From a virus: a stretch of 64,000 bases of DNA. The position numbers and the translations under genes are program-made. The notes under the pieces were generated by a model. The model had not been told where the DNA came from and ran no database searches. It worked only from the letters and a program-made list of their open reading frames with translations. Position 1 is the first letter of the stretch; every line of letters starts with the position of its first letter. The DNA lies in IMG/VR virus record IMGVR_UViG_3300027917_000048, positions 1 to 64,000 of that record; one strand, written 5' to 3'. This document shows positions 50,143-58,108 of the stretch, one piece after another.

Positions 50143-51148
50143 TATTGTTGATAAATTAAAAAAGAAATATGAGCACATTTTGTTAGATAGAGAAATTGAT
50201 GATACCGTTGAGACTATATCAACAGGCTCTCCTTCGCTGGATGTGTCTACTGGTGTTGGAGGTATTCCTAAAAGAAGAGTCACAACGGTTTATGGTGCTG
50301 AGAGTTCTGGAAAAACAACATTGTGTTTAGAAATTGCTAGAAATGCTATTGAGGGAGGAGATAATGTAGCATATATTGATGTAGAACAGGGGTTGGATTA
50401 TAATTATGTAGAAACTTTAGTGGGCAAATTTGATATGGATAAGCTACTTATTGCTCAACCAGAGACATCAGAGGAGGCTCTTGGTTTAGTTGAAGTACTT
50501 ATCAAGGGGGATAGAAAATTAGGAATAGAACCCGGACAATATAAACTTATAATTATAGATTCAGTAGCTGCTTTAGCACCAGAGGTAGAGAAAGAAAAAG
50601 AATTAACAGACCATAATGTAGCACTAACAGCACGCATTTTAACATCTTTCTTTAGAAGAAATGTATACGATCTAAGAGAGAATGATGTAGCACTTTTATT
50701 TGTTAATCAGGTAAGAGCAAAAATAGGTGGTTATGTCAAAGGCTACGAATTACCCGGAGGACATGCCCTAAAGCATTATTCATCAATGATTATCTTTTTG
50801 TCAGCTGGACAGAAAATTAAACAAGGAGATGAAATAATAGGGATGCAATGCAAATTCACTGTCAAGAAAAATAAACTTTCCCCACCTTTTAGAAGCTTTG
50901 ATTTTCCTCTTATATTTGGAGAGGGAATAGATTATTATAGGGATTTAGTTTTCTTTGCAGAAGAGATGGGAGTATTGAGAAAACGAGCAGCTTATTATTA
51001 TTATAATGATACCCAATTAGGACAGGGTATTGAAAAATCAATAGTGTACCTAAAAGAACATAAGGAGGTAGAAAAAGAGATCAAAGAAAAATGTTTGAGT
51101 AATGTTAATAAAACAAAAGAAAAGCTTGACAATGATGATGAAGTGTGA
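50132..51148 (+). CDS. recA: RecA-like recombinase
   Basis: A 338-residue protein from the ATG at 50132 (an upstream GTG two codons earlier is possible). Residues about 30-240 are the RecA core: ISTGSPSLDVSTGVGGIPKRRVTTVYGAESSGKTT with the Walker A, NVAYIDVEQGLD, YKLIIIDSVAALAPEVE as Walker B and the L2-like NQVRAKIGGYVKGYELPGGHALKHYSS. It forms filaments on single-stranded DNA for strand exchange, linking replication and recombination. A consensus promoter for the following genes is embedded in its last 25 bases. Confidence 0.9.
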   Translation: MTTSIVDKLKKKYEHILLDREIDDTVETISTGSPSLDVSTGVGGIPKRRVTTVYGAESSGKTTLCLEIARNAIEGGDNVAYIDVEQGLDYNYVETLVGKFDMDKLLIAQPETSEEALGLVEVLIKGDRKLGIEPGQYKLIIIDSVAALAPEVEKEKELTDHNVALTARILTSFFRRNVYDLRENDVALLFVNQVRAKIGGYVKGYELPGGHALKHYSSMIIFLSAGQKIKQGDEIIGMQCKFTVKKNKLSPPFRSFDFPLIFGEGIDYYRDLVFFAEEMGVLRKRAAYYYYNDTQLGQGIEKSIVYLKEHKEVEKEIKEKCLSNVNKTKEKLDNDDEV

Positions 51149-51154
51149 TATAAT
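51126..51154 (+). promoter_or_regulatory. Perfect consensus promoter at the end of recA
   Basis: TTGACA (51126-51131), 17-base spacer, TATAAT (51149-51154), with TGA before the -10 (extended form). Predicted start near 51161, some 20 bases before the next ATG with AAAGGAG in between. It should express the downstream SSB region strongly with the host housekeeping sigma factor. Confidence 0.85.
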
Positions 51155-51182
51155 ACAGGAAATTTGAGGAAAGGAGTAAAAA

Positions 51183-51509
51183 ATGGCAAAAGAGCACTTT
51201 ACTTGGGACACGAGATACGATGAATTGAGTATAGGTGATTTATTTAAAATGATAGAATATATAGCAGAGGAAGATTGGGACGGTCACTACACTATATTTA
51301 AGTTCACTACTAATTTTAGAGGTTGTTTTGGGAGTGTAAATACAATCAACGATATTAATAAATTTCCACCCTTTGATGATTTACGCACATTACTTTTATA
51401 TATGATTACAAAACAACCAAGGTTCGATGATCTTTTGTACAATAATATAAATGATGATCATTTTATTAGAGAGTTAAATCCTGATGTAATAGGAGTTTGG
51501 ATAGATTAA
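51183..51509 (+). CDS. Hypothetical protein, first gene after a strong promoter
   Basis: A 108-residue acidic protein (LSIGDLFKMIEYIAEEDWDGHYTIFKFTTNFRGCFGSVNTINDI; FDDLRTLLLYMITKQPRFDDL). No domain is recognised. AAGGAGT lies before its ATG. The strong upstream promoter makes high early expression likely, which would suit a host-takeover or replication accessory factor; this is inference. Confidence 0.6.
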   Translation: MAKEHFTWDTRYDELSIGDLFKMIEYIAEEDWDGHYTIFKFTTNFRGCFGSVNTINDINKFPPFDDLRTLLLYMITKQPRFDDLLYNNINDDHFIRELNPDVIGVWID

Positions 51510-51520
51510 AGGAGTAAAAT

Positions 51521-51808
51521 ATGAAACGTACTGTAGGTGTGGAACGGACATTTTATATTAGCGATTACAATGTAATCAAGCCTATGGAAATCTTAACAGA
51601 TATTCCTGAGGAATTGGCAACGGACGAGAAATTTATTGGTAAGGTAAGGTTCATACAGTTGCTAAACTTAGAGCTTACTTTCAAGAAATATCTTATCCTA
51701 AAAGAAAAAACAGATCAATTAAGTCCAATGGATGCAATAGCTTATTTAGAAGAGCTAAAAGCAAAAGCAATGGACGAATTAAATCAAATACTAAATAAGG
51801 AGAATTAA
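51521..51808 (+). CDS. Hypothetical replication-region protein
   Basis: A 95-residue helical protein (VIKPMEILTDIPEELATDEKFIGKVRFIQLLNLELTFKKYL; MDAIAYLEELKAKAMDELNQIL). It has an AAGGAGT ribosome site and ends one base before the SSB gene start. It has no recognised motif; position suggests a partner of the ssDNA-binding protein. Confidence 0.6.
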   Translation: MKRTVGVERTFYISDYNVIKPMEILTDIPEELATDEKFIGKVRFIQLLNLELTFKKYLILKEKTDQLSPMDAIAYLEELKAKAMDELNQILNKEN

Positions 51809-51809
51809 C

Positions 51810-52601
51810 ATGTCATTTTTTGAGAGAACATCTGGTGCAGGTAACTTTAAGAAGACGGAGTACTTAAAGCTAACTCCCGGAACACATATAATTAGAATAA
51901 TTGAAGAGGCTGGTAGAAAGTATTACCAGCATTGGATGGGGGCTGGTGTCGAATGTCTAGGAGAAGATTGTCCACAGTGTAAATTGAATCGTCAGATTAT
52001 TGATGATATTGGTGGCGAATATGAATCAGCATATAAGGAGGCAAGAAAAGTAGAAGGATTTGTTCCTCGTCAGCCTCGAGGTGCTGTGAATGTATTAGAT
52101 CGTACTCCAATTAAAATTTGTACTAATTGTGGGCATGAAAATAGACCAATAAGTAATGTACATCCAGCTGTATGTTCTGAGTGCGGACAATCAATATTGA
52201 GCATAGAGCCTCACGTTACAAATAAAGTTAAAGTTTTTAGTAGAGCTGCAACTGTTTTTGAACAAATTGATGATTTAGATAAGTCAGTACTTGATGAAAA
52301 CAAAGAACCAGTTGGTGTTAGAAATTTTGATATTGCTCTACACGTTGTCGGTAATCAAACCGTACCAGTACCTACAGAGAATAGGGACGTAGTTGAGTTT
52401 GAAGAAGAATCTCTATTTGATCTAGATCGTGTAGCTGTTAGCTTAACGGTTGAAGAAATGGAAAAAAGAATGAGGGGAGTTTCTTTATCAGAGATTTTTA
52501 AGACAAGAAGTAGTGCATCTGAATCTGCGACAGAATCTGTTATACAGCCAAGTGAGGAAAAGGTCGCAGAAATTCAATCTGAGATAAGCGATTTATTCTA
52601 G
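51810..52601 (+). CDS. ssb: Single-stranded DNA-binding protein with zinc ribbons
   Basis: A 263-residue protein. The N-terminal FFERTSGAGNFKKTEYLKLTPGTHIIRIIEE with YYQHWMG and CLGEDCPQC resembles phage SSBs of the gp32-like zinc type. A second ribbon CTNCGHENRP...CSECGQ occurs near residues 108-129. The OB-like core is followed by a serine-rich linker and an acidic C-terminus (SEEKVAEIQSEISDLF), typical of SSBs that recruit partner enzymes. It coats ssDNA at the fork. Two separate Cys clusters are more than classic gp32 has. Confidence 0.68.
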   Translation: MSFFERTSGAGNFKKTEYLKLTPGTHIIRIIEEAGRKYYQHWMGAGVECLGEDCPQCKLNRQIIDDIGGEYESAYKEARKVEGFVPRQPRGAVNVLDRTPIKICTNCGHENRPISNVHPAVCSECGQSILSIEPHVTNKVKVFSRAATVFEQIDDLDKSVLDENKEPVGVRNFDIALHVVGNQTVPVPTENRDVVEFEEESLFDLDRVAVSLTVEEMEKRMRGVSLSEIFKTRSSASESATESVIQPSEEKVAEIQSEISDLF

Positions 52602-52636
52602 ATTATCCTGCTTATCTCAATATATAGCCCGGTGTT

Positions 52637-52666
52637 TGTGGGGTTGCACCTAAAATAAACCCCACA
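52637..52666 (+). terminator. Hairpin after the ssb gene
   Basis: TGTGGGGTT (52637-52645) and AACCCCACA (52658-52666) form a perfect 9-bp stem with a 12-base loop, followed by the weakly T-rich TCAATTTATATTT. It probably acts as an attenuator or 3-prime stabiliser, allowing more SSB than helicase to be made. Confidence 0.6.
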
Positions 52667-52689
52667 TCAATTTATATTTAGGAGATTGG

Positions 52690-54081
52690 ATGTTACATAA
52701 TTTTAACTCAGAAGAACAAGAAGAGGCTATTTTAAATATTTTAGTAAATTTTCCAGATAAATATTTTTCATTATCTTCTTTAAAATCCTATATGTTTAGT
52801 AGTTTACCAAGAGTTAGAATATTTGAATTCATAGAACAATCACATACTAATCAAACACCAGTTAATTTTCACATATTAACACAGTCAATTTCTTATCAAA
52901 ATAATGAAGATGCTGTTGGTGGAAAAGAATACTTGGAAAAACTAAAAGGATTGAAGGATATTAATCCAGATAATATTAGAGATTATGAAAAAATAGTAGT
53001 AGATGCTTGGAAGAGCAGAAGTGTTATAAAAATTTGTTCAACAGCACCAACAACTGTACAGAGTGTTTCTGAAATACAAAGCGTAATAAGTTATATAAGA
53101 AAGGGATTAGATAAATTAGATTTAGGATCATCTAATGATGGTATTTTTTCTATGGAAGAAATAGCACCATTAGTTTTAGAGGGAATAATAGAAAGACACG
53201 GTACTCCCGGAATACCGGGAATAAGCACAGGACTGAGGGGTTTAGATAAAATTACTGCTGGCAAAATGGGTGGAGATTTTTGGTTAGTTGCTGGTCGTCC
53301 GGGTATGGGGAAAACAGCATTAATGTGTAACATGCTATTATCGGATGCTAAACAAAATAAAAAGGGAATTCTTTTTTCTTTAGAAATGAATAAACAACTT
53401 ATTGTAGAAAGAATGTTATCAATAACTACCGGAATTCCATTATACCCTAATATTAGAATGGGCGATTTAAATGAAGAAGAGCTTGATTTAATAAAAGAAT
53501 ATTTAAATTTGTTTCAACTATATCCAATTTATTTAGATACTAATTTCATAGCAAGTATGGAATATTTAGAAACAATGATAAGAAAGTATAAACATCTACA
53601 CGATATAGATACTGTTTATATTGATTATATTCAATTACTGGCAGAAAGAGAAGCTGATCAAACTCATGCAATTGGTAAGATTTCTAGAAAATGTAAATTA
53701 TTAGCCGAGGAACTTGATATTACCATAATAGCTGCATCGCAATTAAATCGGTTACTAGAAGGGCGTAGCGATAAACGTCCTATTCTTCCAGACTTGAGAC
53801 AATCCGGCAATCTTGAGGAGGATGGTGATATAATTATAGCTCTCTATAGGGATAAGAAATATAATTTAAAGACTCCTGATCCTAATTTAATGGAAGCTAT
53901 TGTGTTGAAACAACGTAACGGTCCTACAAAAACTGTTTTATTGGACTTTAAAGAAGAGACAAATAAAGTAAAAGATAGGGAAGGTATACATGATGACAAA
54001 CAAACAAAAGAGGAAGGGGAGCAGGTGGGAGAAACAGCTAGAGCAGCTGTTGAACCGAGGGTTGGAGAATTCTTCCAGTGA
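52690..54081 (+). CDS. dnaB: Replicative DnaB-type DNA helicase
   Basis: A 463-residue protein. The N-terminal helical domain (residues 1-110) is followed by the RecA-like motor: GLRGLDKITAGKMGGDFWLVAGRPGMGKTALMCNML (Walker A), ILFSLEMNKQLIVERMLS, VYIDYIQLLAER (Walker B) and AASQLNRLLEGRSDKRPILPDLRQSGNLEEDGDIIIALYRD with the arginine finger. It unwinds the fork 5-prime to 3-prime as a hexamer. The last 92 bases overlap the next gene in another frame, giving an unusual acidic and basic tail (DDKQTKEEGEQVGETARAAVEP). Confidence 0.92.
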   Translation: MLHNFNSEEQEEAILNILVNFPDKYFSLSSLKSYMFSSLPRVRIFEFIEQSHTNQTPVNFHILTQSISYQNNEDAVGGKEYLEKLKGLKDINPDNIRDYEKIVVDAWKSRSVIKICSTAPTTVQSVSEIQSVISYIRKGLDKLDLGSSNDGIFSMEEIAPLVLEGIIERHGTPGIPGISTGLRGLDKITAGKMGGDFWLVAGRPGMGKTALMCNMLLSDAKQNKKGILFSLEMNKQLIVERMLSITTGIPLYPNIRMGDLNEEELDLIKEYLNLFQLYPIYLDTNFIASMEYLETMIRKYKHLHDIDTVYIDYIQLLAEREADQTHAIGKISRKCKLLAEELDITIIAASQLNRLLEGRSDKRPILPDLRQSGNLEEDGDIIIALYRDKKYNLKTPDPNLMEAIVLKQRNGPTKTVLLDFKEETNKVKDREGIHDDKQTKEEGEQVGETARAAVEPRVGEFFQ

Positions 54082-54430
54082 GTTTAAAAAGACCCCTTCT
54101 TCTGGTGCTTTAGGCACTATAGTTGGTGAACCAAATTTTACCGGAGATGTTAGAGGTAGGGTACACGGCATACCTCAAAAAATAAAAATAGAAGCTAAAG
54201 TCGGTTATGGTGGAGCTAAACAAATGACCGTCTATAAGGAGTGGTTTGATAAGATTGCTGAGGAAGCTGCACAAGATTATTCTATACCTCTAGTAGCTTG
54301 TAGGTTTTCTGGTTCTAGAGGAGGCGTACAAAATTTTATAGCTATGGATATAGATATATTTATACAGCTGATGAATTTGATTTCACAAATGCAAGAAGAT
54401 TTAGATACTGCTTATGAAGGAGAGGAATAA
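53990..54430 (+). CDS. PD-(D/E)XK nuclease, Holliday-junction-resolvase-like
   Basis: A 146-residue protein starting inside the helicase gene (GGGAAGG six bases before the ATG). RKGSRWEKQLEQLL (Glu14), TPSSGALGT, FTGDVRG (Asp53) and KIKIEAKVGYGG (Glu68-x-Lys70) form the PD-(D/E)XK active site. The order G-x-x-W/F-E, SGA, D, E-x-K matches archaeal-type Hjc/RecU resolvases that cut recombination junctions before packaging. The 92-base overlap with dnaB is long and both frames look real. Confidence 0.72.
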   Translation: MMTNKQKRKGSRWEKQLEQLLNRGLENSSSEFKKTPSSGALGTIVGEPNFTGDVRGRVHGIPQKIKIEAKVGYGGAKQMTVYKEWFDKIAEEAAQDYSIPLVACRFSGSRGGVQNFIAMDIDIFIQLMNLISQMQEDLDTAYEGEE

Positions 54431-54431
54431 T

Positions 54432-54770
54432 ATGGATTTAGATGAAAAGTTTTTTGAATATTTAACAGAAAAAGGATTCAATGAACGTTGGTTTTATCTG
54501 GCAAGTTTGCAAAATTTATTGCTATTCGTTGTATCTGGTTTTCCAAATAATATAGTAGCCAGTATGACGGGACTTGGAGAAGAATATGTAGAAATAGCCT
54601 GTCAAAACTTTTTAGGTTTTAGTGGTTGGGAAGTTGATTTAAACTATAGTCCTTGGTATAAGTATAAGAATAATCTCTTGACAAAAGAAGAAGATTCTGA
54701 TATAATAGAGATATGCGAGAAGTACAGCAAATACCGAAAGGAGCTAGAAGAGTACTATGACAACGAATAA
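54432..54770 (+). CDS. Hypothetical helical protein
   Basis: A 112-residue protein from the ATG at 54432, six bases after AAGGAGAGG; an ATG six codons earlier overlaps this site and is rejected. Sequence is helical with FFEYLTEKGFNERWFYLASLQNLLLFVVSGF and VASMTGLGEEYVEIACQNF, resembling an HTH-like bundle, but no family is assigned. It contains a consensus promoter near its end. Confidence 0.58.
   Translation: MDLDEKFFEYLTEKGFNERWFYLASLQNLLLFVVSGFPNNIVASMTGLGEEYVEIACQNFLGFSGWEVDLNYSPWYKYKNNLLTKEEDSDIIEICEKYSKYRKELEEYYDNE
54678..54706 (+). promoter_or_regulatory. Perfect consensus promoter inside a coding region
   Basis: TTGACA (54678-54683), 17-base spacer, TATAAT (54701-54706), TGA before the -10. 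Start near 54713 would drive the coiled-coil gene at 54757, the Fe-S nuclease and the sigma-like regulator. Confidence 0.8.
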
Positions 54771-55107
54771 TCTACCAGATTTTGATGAAATGTTTGCAGT
54801 TACTGTTCAGATTAAAGACTTGACTTATAGAAAATTAATTTTAGAGAATGAAATTTCTGAAGGAGAATCAAAAGCAATTGAATATAATATGGAACATAAA
54901 GAAGTAAATGGTAAACCAGCTTCTATGGAGTATGCTAAACTGGTATGGAAACCAGTTGGCTTGAAAGGTGAGCTGGTAGGAAAGAGAGCTGAATTAGCTC
55001 TAGTAGAGTCTAAATTAGCCGAAGCTAAGGCATTATTTGATGTCTATAAGTCTATGATTGCCGTATGGCAAACAGATTCAGCAAATAAAAGAGCAGTTTC
55101 ATTATGA
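54757..55107 (+). CDS. Coiled-coil hypothetical protein
   Basis: A 116-residue protein of long charged helices (MFAVTVQIKDLTYRKLILENEISEGESKAIEYNMEHK; LKGELVGKRAELALVESKLAEAKALFDVYKSM), likely a helical hairpin. It overlaps the upstream gene by 14 bases and the nuclease by 4 bases (ATGA). It could be a partner of the Cas4/RecB-like nuclease, by coupling only. Confidence 0.6.
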   Translation: MTTNNLPDFDEMFAVTVQIKDLTYRKLILENEISEGESKAIEYNMEHKEVNGKPASMEYAKLVWKPVGLKGELVGKRAELALVESKLAEAKALFDVYKSMIAVWQTDSANKRAVSL

Positions 55108-55838
55108 TTTTATTATCAGCTTCCTCCATTAAAGACTTCATTGCTTGCGAAAGGAAGTATTGGTATCGTAGGTTTGCAAGTGATCTTGCAGAACCAAGTG
55201 AAGCTCTTATTAGGGGAAAAATTGTACACGAAATTATTGAAAAATATTGGGATAATGAAGAAGCTGGGTTTCTTTATTTATCAAGTCTAGTTGATAATAC
55301 GTTTGATTCAGTAAAAGCACACAGGCATTTAGATTCTTTTTATAATAATTTTAGAAATCTTTGTGGGAAAGACGATTCTATAGAAGAAAGATTTAAAATA
55401 AATTATATTAATGAGACAAATGAAAAAGTAAATGATGTAAAAATAATTGGAATGTTTGATAGAGTACTTCCAACTGGAGTTATATTTGATTGGAAAACTA
55501 ATAGAAGTACTCCAAAGAGTTTAGACAATGATCCACAATTTCTTTTATACTATCATGCTTACCATACGTTGCACAATAAACCACCAGCATCTCTTTATTT
55601 TGCATCTCTTACATCTTCTAGGCTAGTGAGATTTAACTTCGATCCTTATAAACTAGATTTATTATTATATGAAATTATTCCAAATATGTTAAGAAATATT
55701 AGAGAGAAAATTTTTCCACCTTCTGGAATATTTAAATATAATACTTGTAGTTTTTGTCCATTTAAGGAACACTGTCATAAATATTTAAAATTGGAGAAAC
55801 CAAATGAGTTGGATAGTACGGAATTTAATTTTAGATAG
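55104..55838 (+). CDS. Cas4/RecB-family Fe-S exonuclease
   Basis: A 244-residue protein. LSASSIKDFIACERKYWYRR gives Cys15 of the Fe-S cluster; RGKIVHEIIE (His42), GMFDRV (Asp119) and FDWKTN (Asp129, Lys131) form the RecB-type PD-(D/E)XK site with the QFLLYYHAYH helix. CSFCPFKEHC supplies Cys215, Cys218 and Cys224, completing the four-cysteine 4Fe-4S cluster. Family members resect DNA ends. No CRISPR array or other cas gene is present, so it likely serves phage recombination with RecA. Confidence 0.82.
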   Translation: MILLSASSIKDFIACERKYWYRRFASDLAEPSEALIRGKIVHEIIEKYWDNEEAGFLYLSSLVDNTFDSVKAHRHLDSFYNNFRNLCGKDDSIEERFKINYINETNEKVNDVKIIGMFDRVLPTGVIFDWKTNRSTPKSLDNDPQFLLYYHAYHTLHNKPPASLYFASLTSSRLVRFNFDPYKLDLLLYEIIPNMLRNIREKIFPPSGIFKYNTCSFCPFKEHCHKYLKLEKPNELDSTEFNFR

Positions 55839-56319
55839 ATGGATAATAAACTCAAGATTACATGAGACTGTATATGATCCATATATGAAACTTCCTCTTA
55901 TTTCTGAAGAAGCTGATGTAGATGATGCGTACCTTTTATATACAGATAATGATGATAAAGTAGGCGACGATATTGTATATACTTTTATGAACATAGAAGA
56001 TGATGAATATACTTTACTTAAACAGGTAGAAGAAAAAATAGAAGAATTAGTTAATAGCGGACAAATTTCCGAATTAGAATTAAAAGTTATACAAAAAGTA
56101 TCAGATGGAAACTCATATAAGGAGGTAGCTGAAATATTAAATATTAGCAGAATTTCTGTAAGAAAAATTTTTAGCACATCATGTAATAAAATTGCTTTTG
56201 CTTTGGGAGGAGTGTTTACAAATGAAGGATATGCAGAATATATAGCAGATAAACACGGTCTTTCAGACCAAAAGATAGAGGAAATGATGGAGCTATTGGA
56301 ATCAAATAGGAGATTATAA
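55804..56319 (+). CDS. Sigma-region-4-like helix-turn-helix regulator
   Basis: A 171-residue protein. Residues about 75-140 (VEEKIEELVNSGQISELELKVIQKVSDGNSYKEVAEILNISRISVRKIFSTSCNKIAFALG) match sigma-70 region 4 or LuxR-type helix-turn-helix domains. The acidic N-terminal part has no clear region 2. GGAG lies seven bases before its ATG, with a 35-base overlap of the nuclease gene. It could be an anti- or alternative sigma factor that activates the TGTGGTATAAT promoters, several of which lack a -35 box. This link is inference. Confidence 0.65.
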   Translation: MSWIVRNLILDRWIINSRLHETVYDPYMKLPLISEEADVDDAYLLYTDNDDKVGDDIVYTFMNIEDDEYTLLKQVEEKIEELVNSGQISELELKVIQKVSDGNSYKEVAEILNISRISVRKIFSTSCNKIAFALGGVFTNEGYAEYIADKHGLSDQKIEEMMELLESNRRL

Positions 56320-56325
56320 AATTTT

Positions 56326-57015
56326 ATGGCTAAAGAAAAATTAGTACTTCGTTGTATACATAGACACACTATAGAAGAACACCCAAAATGTTTTAAAAAA
56401 GGTCTGGTAAAATACGATTTTAAAAGTGATAGAGATTGGGAAAAGAAAACAGGAGTACCTTGGTATCAATTTCCCGGTTATAAAATAGGATATTTTGATA
56501 TTGAAACAGACAACTTATTTGCTGATTTTGGTATTATGTTAACTTGGTGTTTGAAAGAAAAAGACGGAAAAATTTACCACGATCAAGTAACTAAAAAAGA
56601 ATTGTTTAATGGAGAAAGTGATAAAAGAATTGTTAAAAGTTTATTAGATAAAATGAAAGAATATAAAATAGTTGTAGGATATAATTCAGATAGGTTTGAT
56701 ATTCCATTCCTACGTGCAAGAGCAATGAGACATGGATTTGAATTTCCCGGTTATGGAGAATTATATACTTGGGATTTATATTGGACAGCTCGTTCCAAGT
56801 TACGACTAACTAGAAAAACTTTAGATAATGTATGCGATTTCTTAGGTATCGTTGGTAAAACCCCAATTAGTAAAGATGATTGGAGAGCTGCTAAATACGG
56901 AGATGAAAAGGCACTAAAAACTGTGCTAGAACATAACAAAGGAGATGTTGAAATTTTAGAAGAATTACATAATAAAATAGAATTTACTAGAAAGTGGATA
57001 AGGAGAAGTGTATAA
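56326..57015 (+). CDS. DnaQ/RNase-H-fold 3-prime to 5-prime exonuclease
   Basis: A 229-residue protein with DEDD exonuclease motifs: YFDIETDNLFADFG (Exo I, DxE), VVGYNSDRFDIPFLRARA (Exo II) and EHNKGDVEILEELH (Exo III). It resembles YprB-like or polymerase-B-type proofreading folds. The N-terminal 50 residues (IHRHTIEEHPKCFKKGLVKYDFKSDRDWEKK) are an extra segment. Because the polymerase already carries proofreading, this separate enzyme may process recombination or RNA ends. Confidence 0.78.
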   Translation: MAKEKLVLRCIHRHTIEEHPKCFKKGLVKYDFKSDRDWEKKTGVPWYQFPGYKIGYFDIETDNLFADFGIMLTWCLKEKDGKIYHDQVTKKELFNGESDKRIVKSLLDKMKEYKIVVGYNSDRFDIPFLRARAMRHGFEFPGYGELYTWDLYWTARSKLRLTRKTLDNVCDFLGIVGKTPISKDDWRAAKYGDEKALKTVLEHNKGDVEILEELHNKIEFTRKWIRRSV

Positions 57016-57314
57016 TGTCAAATAGCCTAGAAAAAGAATTTGAAAGTCATAACGCTTTTACTTATATCACAGAAATGTCTCTAAAAAAAGAAGAGAATGG
57101 AAAATGGTACGTAAAACAAATAATCACACAAAGTTACAGTGATGATTTAAAGTCTTGGGAGAAAGTCAGTACCGAATTCGAGGCTAAAAGTTTTAGTTTA
57201 GAAAAAGCAATTGCAGAAGTATCCGTACTTTCTACTCTTTATTTACAGGCTGTTGATTATAATTTATTTTCAGAATCCGATTTAGAACTTGAGGAAGGAG
57301 ATTATCTACAGTAA
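57015..57314 (+). CDS. Hypothetical protein
   Basis: A 99-residue protein from the ATG at 57015, which overlaps the previous stop (TAATG). Beta-rich then acidic (AFTYITEMSLKKEENGKWYVKQIITQSYSDDLKSWEKVSTEF; SESDLELEEGDYLQ). The stop overlaps the methylase start in the same TAATG manner, so the two are co-translated. No family recognised. Confidence 0.6.
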   Translation: MSNSLEKEFESHNAFTYITEMSLKKEENGKWYVKQIITQSYSDDLKSWEKVSTEFEAKSFSLEKAIAEVSVLSTLYLQAVDYNLFSESDLELEEGDYLQ

Positions 57315-57910
57315 TGGCTATAATCCGTACTGATAAACAGCTCAGAGAAAGACCAGAACATGATTTTTATCCTACACCACATGGTCTTGCTAGGGAAGCT
57401 CTTAAATTAATTTACCCTTGGGGTATAGGAGAAATAGTAGTAGACCCCGGAGCTGGTGAAGGTAATTGGGGTAAGGTACTTAGAGAATTTACTAGCAAAC
57501 CATATTTAGTTGGCATTGATTTAGATTTTAAAGAAAAACCTTACGGATATGATGATTGGCGTTTTGAGGATTTCTCAGATACAAACTTGTTTTATGCTGA
57601 TACTATTATTGGAAATCCTCCGTATAAACAGGCTGAGATGTTTGTCAGGAAAGGTTTGAATATGCTTAAGCCCGGAGGTTATCAACTCTTTCTACTTAGA
57701 ATTGCTTTTCTTGCTGGACAAAAAAGAGGAGATGGTTTATGGAAAGAACATCCACCTTGGAAAGTTTGGACTTGTTCTAGACGACCAAGTTTTACACCGG
57801 GAGATAGAAGAACAGGAGATACAGATTTTGCTATCTTTCTGTGGAAGAAAGGACATCAAGGAACATTTGAGGGAGATTGGTTATCTTGGGAGTATGATGA
57901 AGATGAATAA
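57314..57910 (+). CDS. DNA adenine-type (N6) methyltransferase
   Basis: A 198-residue protein with the SAM-binding VVDPGAGEGNWGKVL (residues 42-56), YLVGIDLD as motif II and the catalytic NPPY at 101-104. YPTPHGLAREAL near the N-terminus is the typical PTP motif of phage adenine methylases. It would methylate phage DNA, for example to escape restriction, or compensate a modification. No target recognition domain or partner endonuclease is visible, so it is a solitary methylase. Confidence 0.8.
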   Translation: MAIIRTDKQLRERPEHDFYPTPHGLAREALKLIYPWGIGEIVVDPGAGEGNWGKVLREFTSKPYLVGIDLDFKEKPYGYDDWRFEDFSDTNLFYADTIIGNPPYKQAEMFVRKGLNMLKPGGYQLFLLRIAFLAGQKRGDGLWKEHPPWKVWTCSRRPSFTPGDRRTGDTDFAIFLWKKGHQGTFEGDWLSWEYDEDE

Positions 57911-58106
57911 AATAATCATTTCTAGAATACCTAATTTAAATGTTTTAATTATAAAATTAGTACCGGGAAGTAGATTTTTTATTTCAACTAAAGACAGCTT
58001 TATTATTAGTATTCCCAATTTATCTGCTCTAATAAAGCACTTAATAAAAGGAGGCTTTATAAGTATAAAAGTTTTAGAAGGAATAATATCTGAATTAAAG
58101 GAGTAA
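57894..58106 (+). CDS. Small hydrophobic-core protein, unknown
   Basis: A 70-residue protein; clustered ATGs at 57894, 57897 and 57903 follow GGGAG. A pattern of short strands is repeated twice (IIISRIPNLNVLIIKLVPGSRFFIST; FIISIPNLSALIKHLIKGGFISIKVLEGII). The frame stays open 192 bases further upstream inside the methylase gene, but that part has no ribosome site and is taken as a shadow. No family recognised. Confidence 0.6.
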   Translation: MMKMNKIIISRIPNLNVLIIKLVPGSRFFISTKDSFIISIPNLSALIKHLIKGGFISIKVLEGIISELKE

Positions 58107-58108
58107 GT

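Noticed and set aside
54757-55838. Cas4-like nuclease as part of a CRISPR-Cas system
   Set aside because: No repeat-spacer array and no other cas gene is visible; the context is recombination genes.
55785-56369. A 194-codon minus-strand frame opposite the sigma-like regulator
   Set aside because: It lies wholly opposite a good gene with ribosome site and domain; its composition (Ser, Phe, Ile) is typical of a complement shadow.
57702-57893. Upstream extension of the 70-residue gene inside the methylase
   Set aside because: The region is the out-of-frame reading of the methylase, and the ribosome site GGGAG lies just before 57894.
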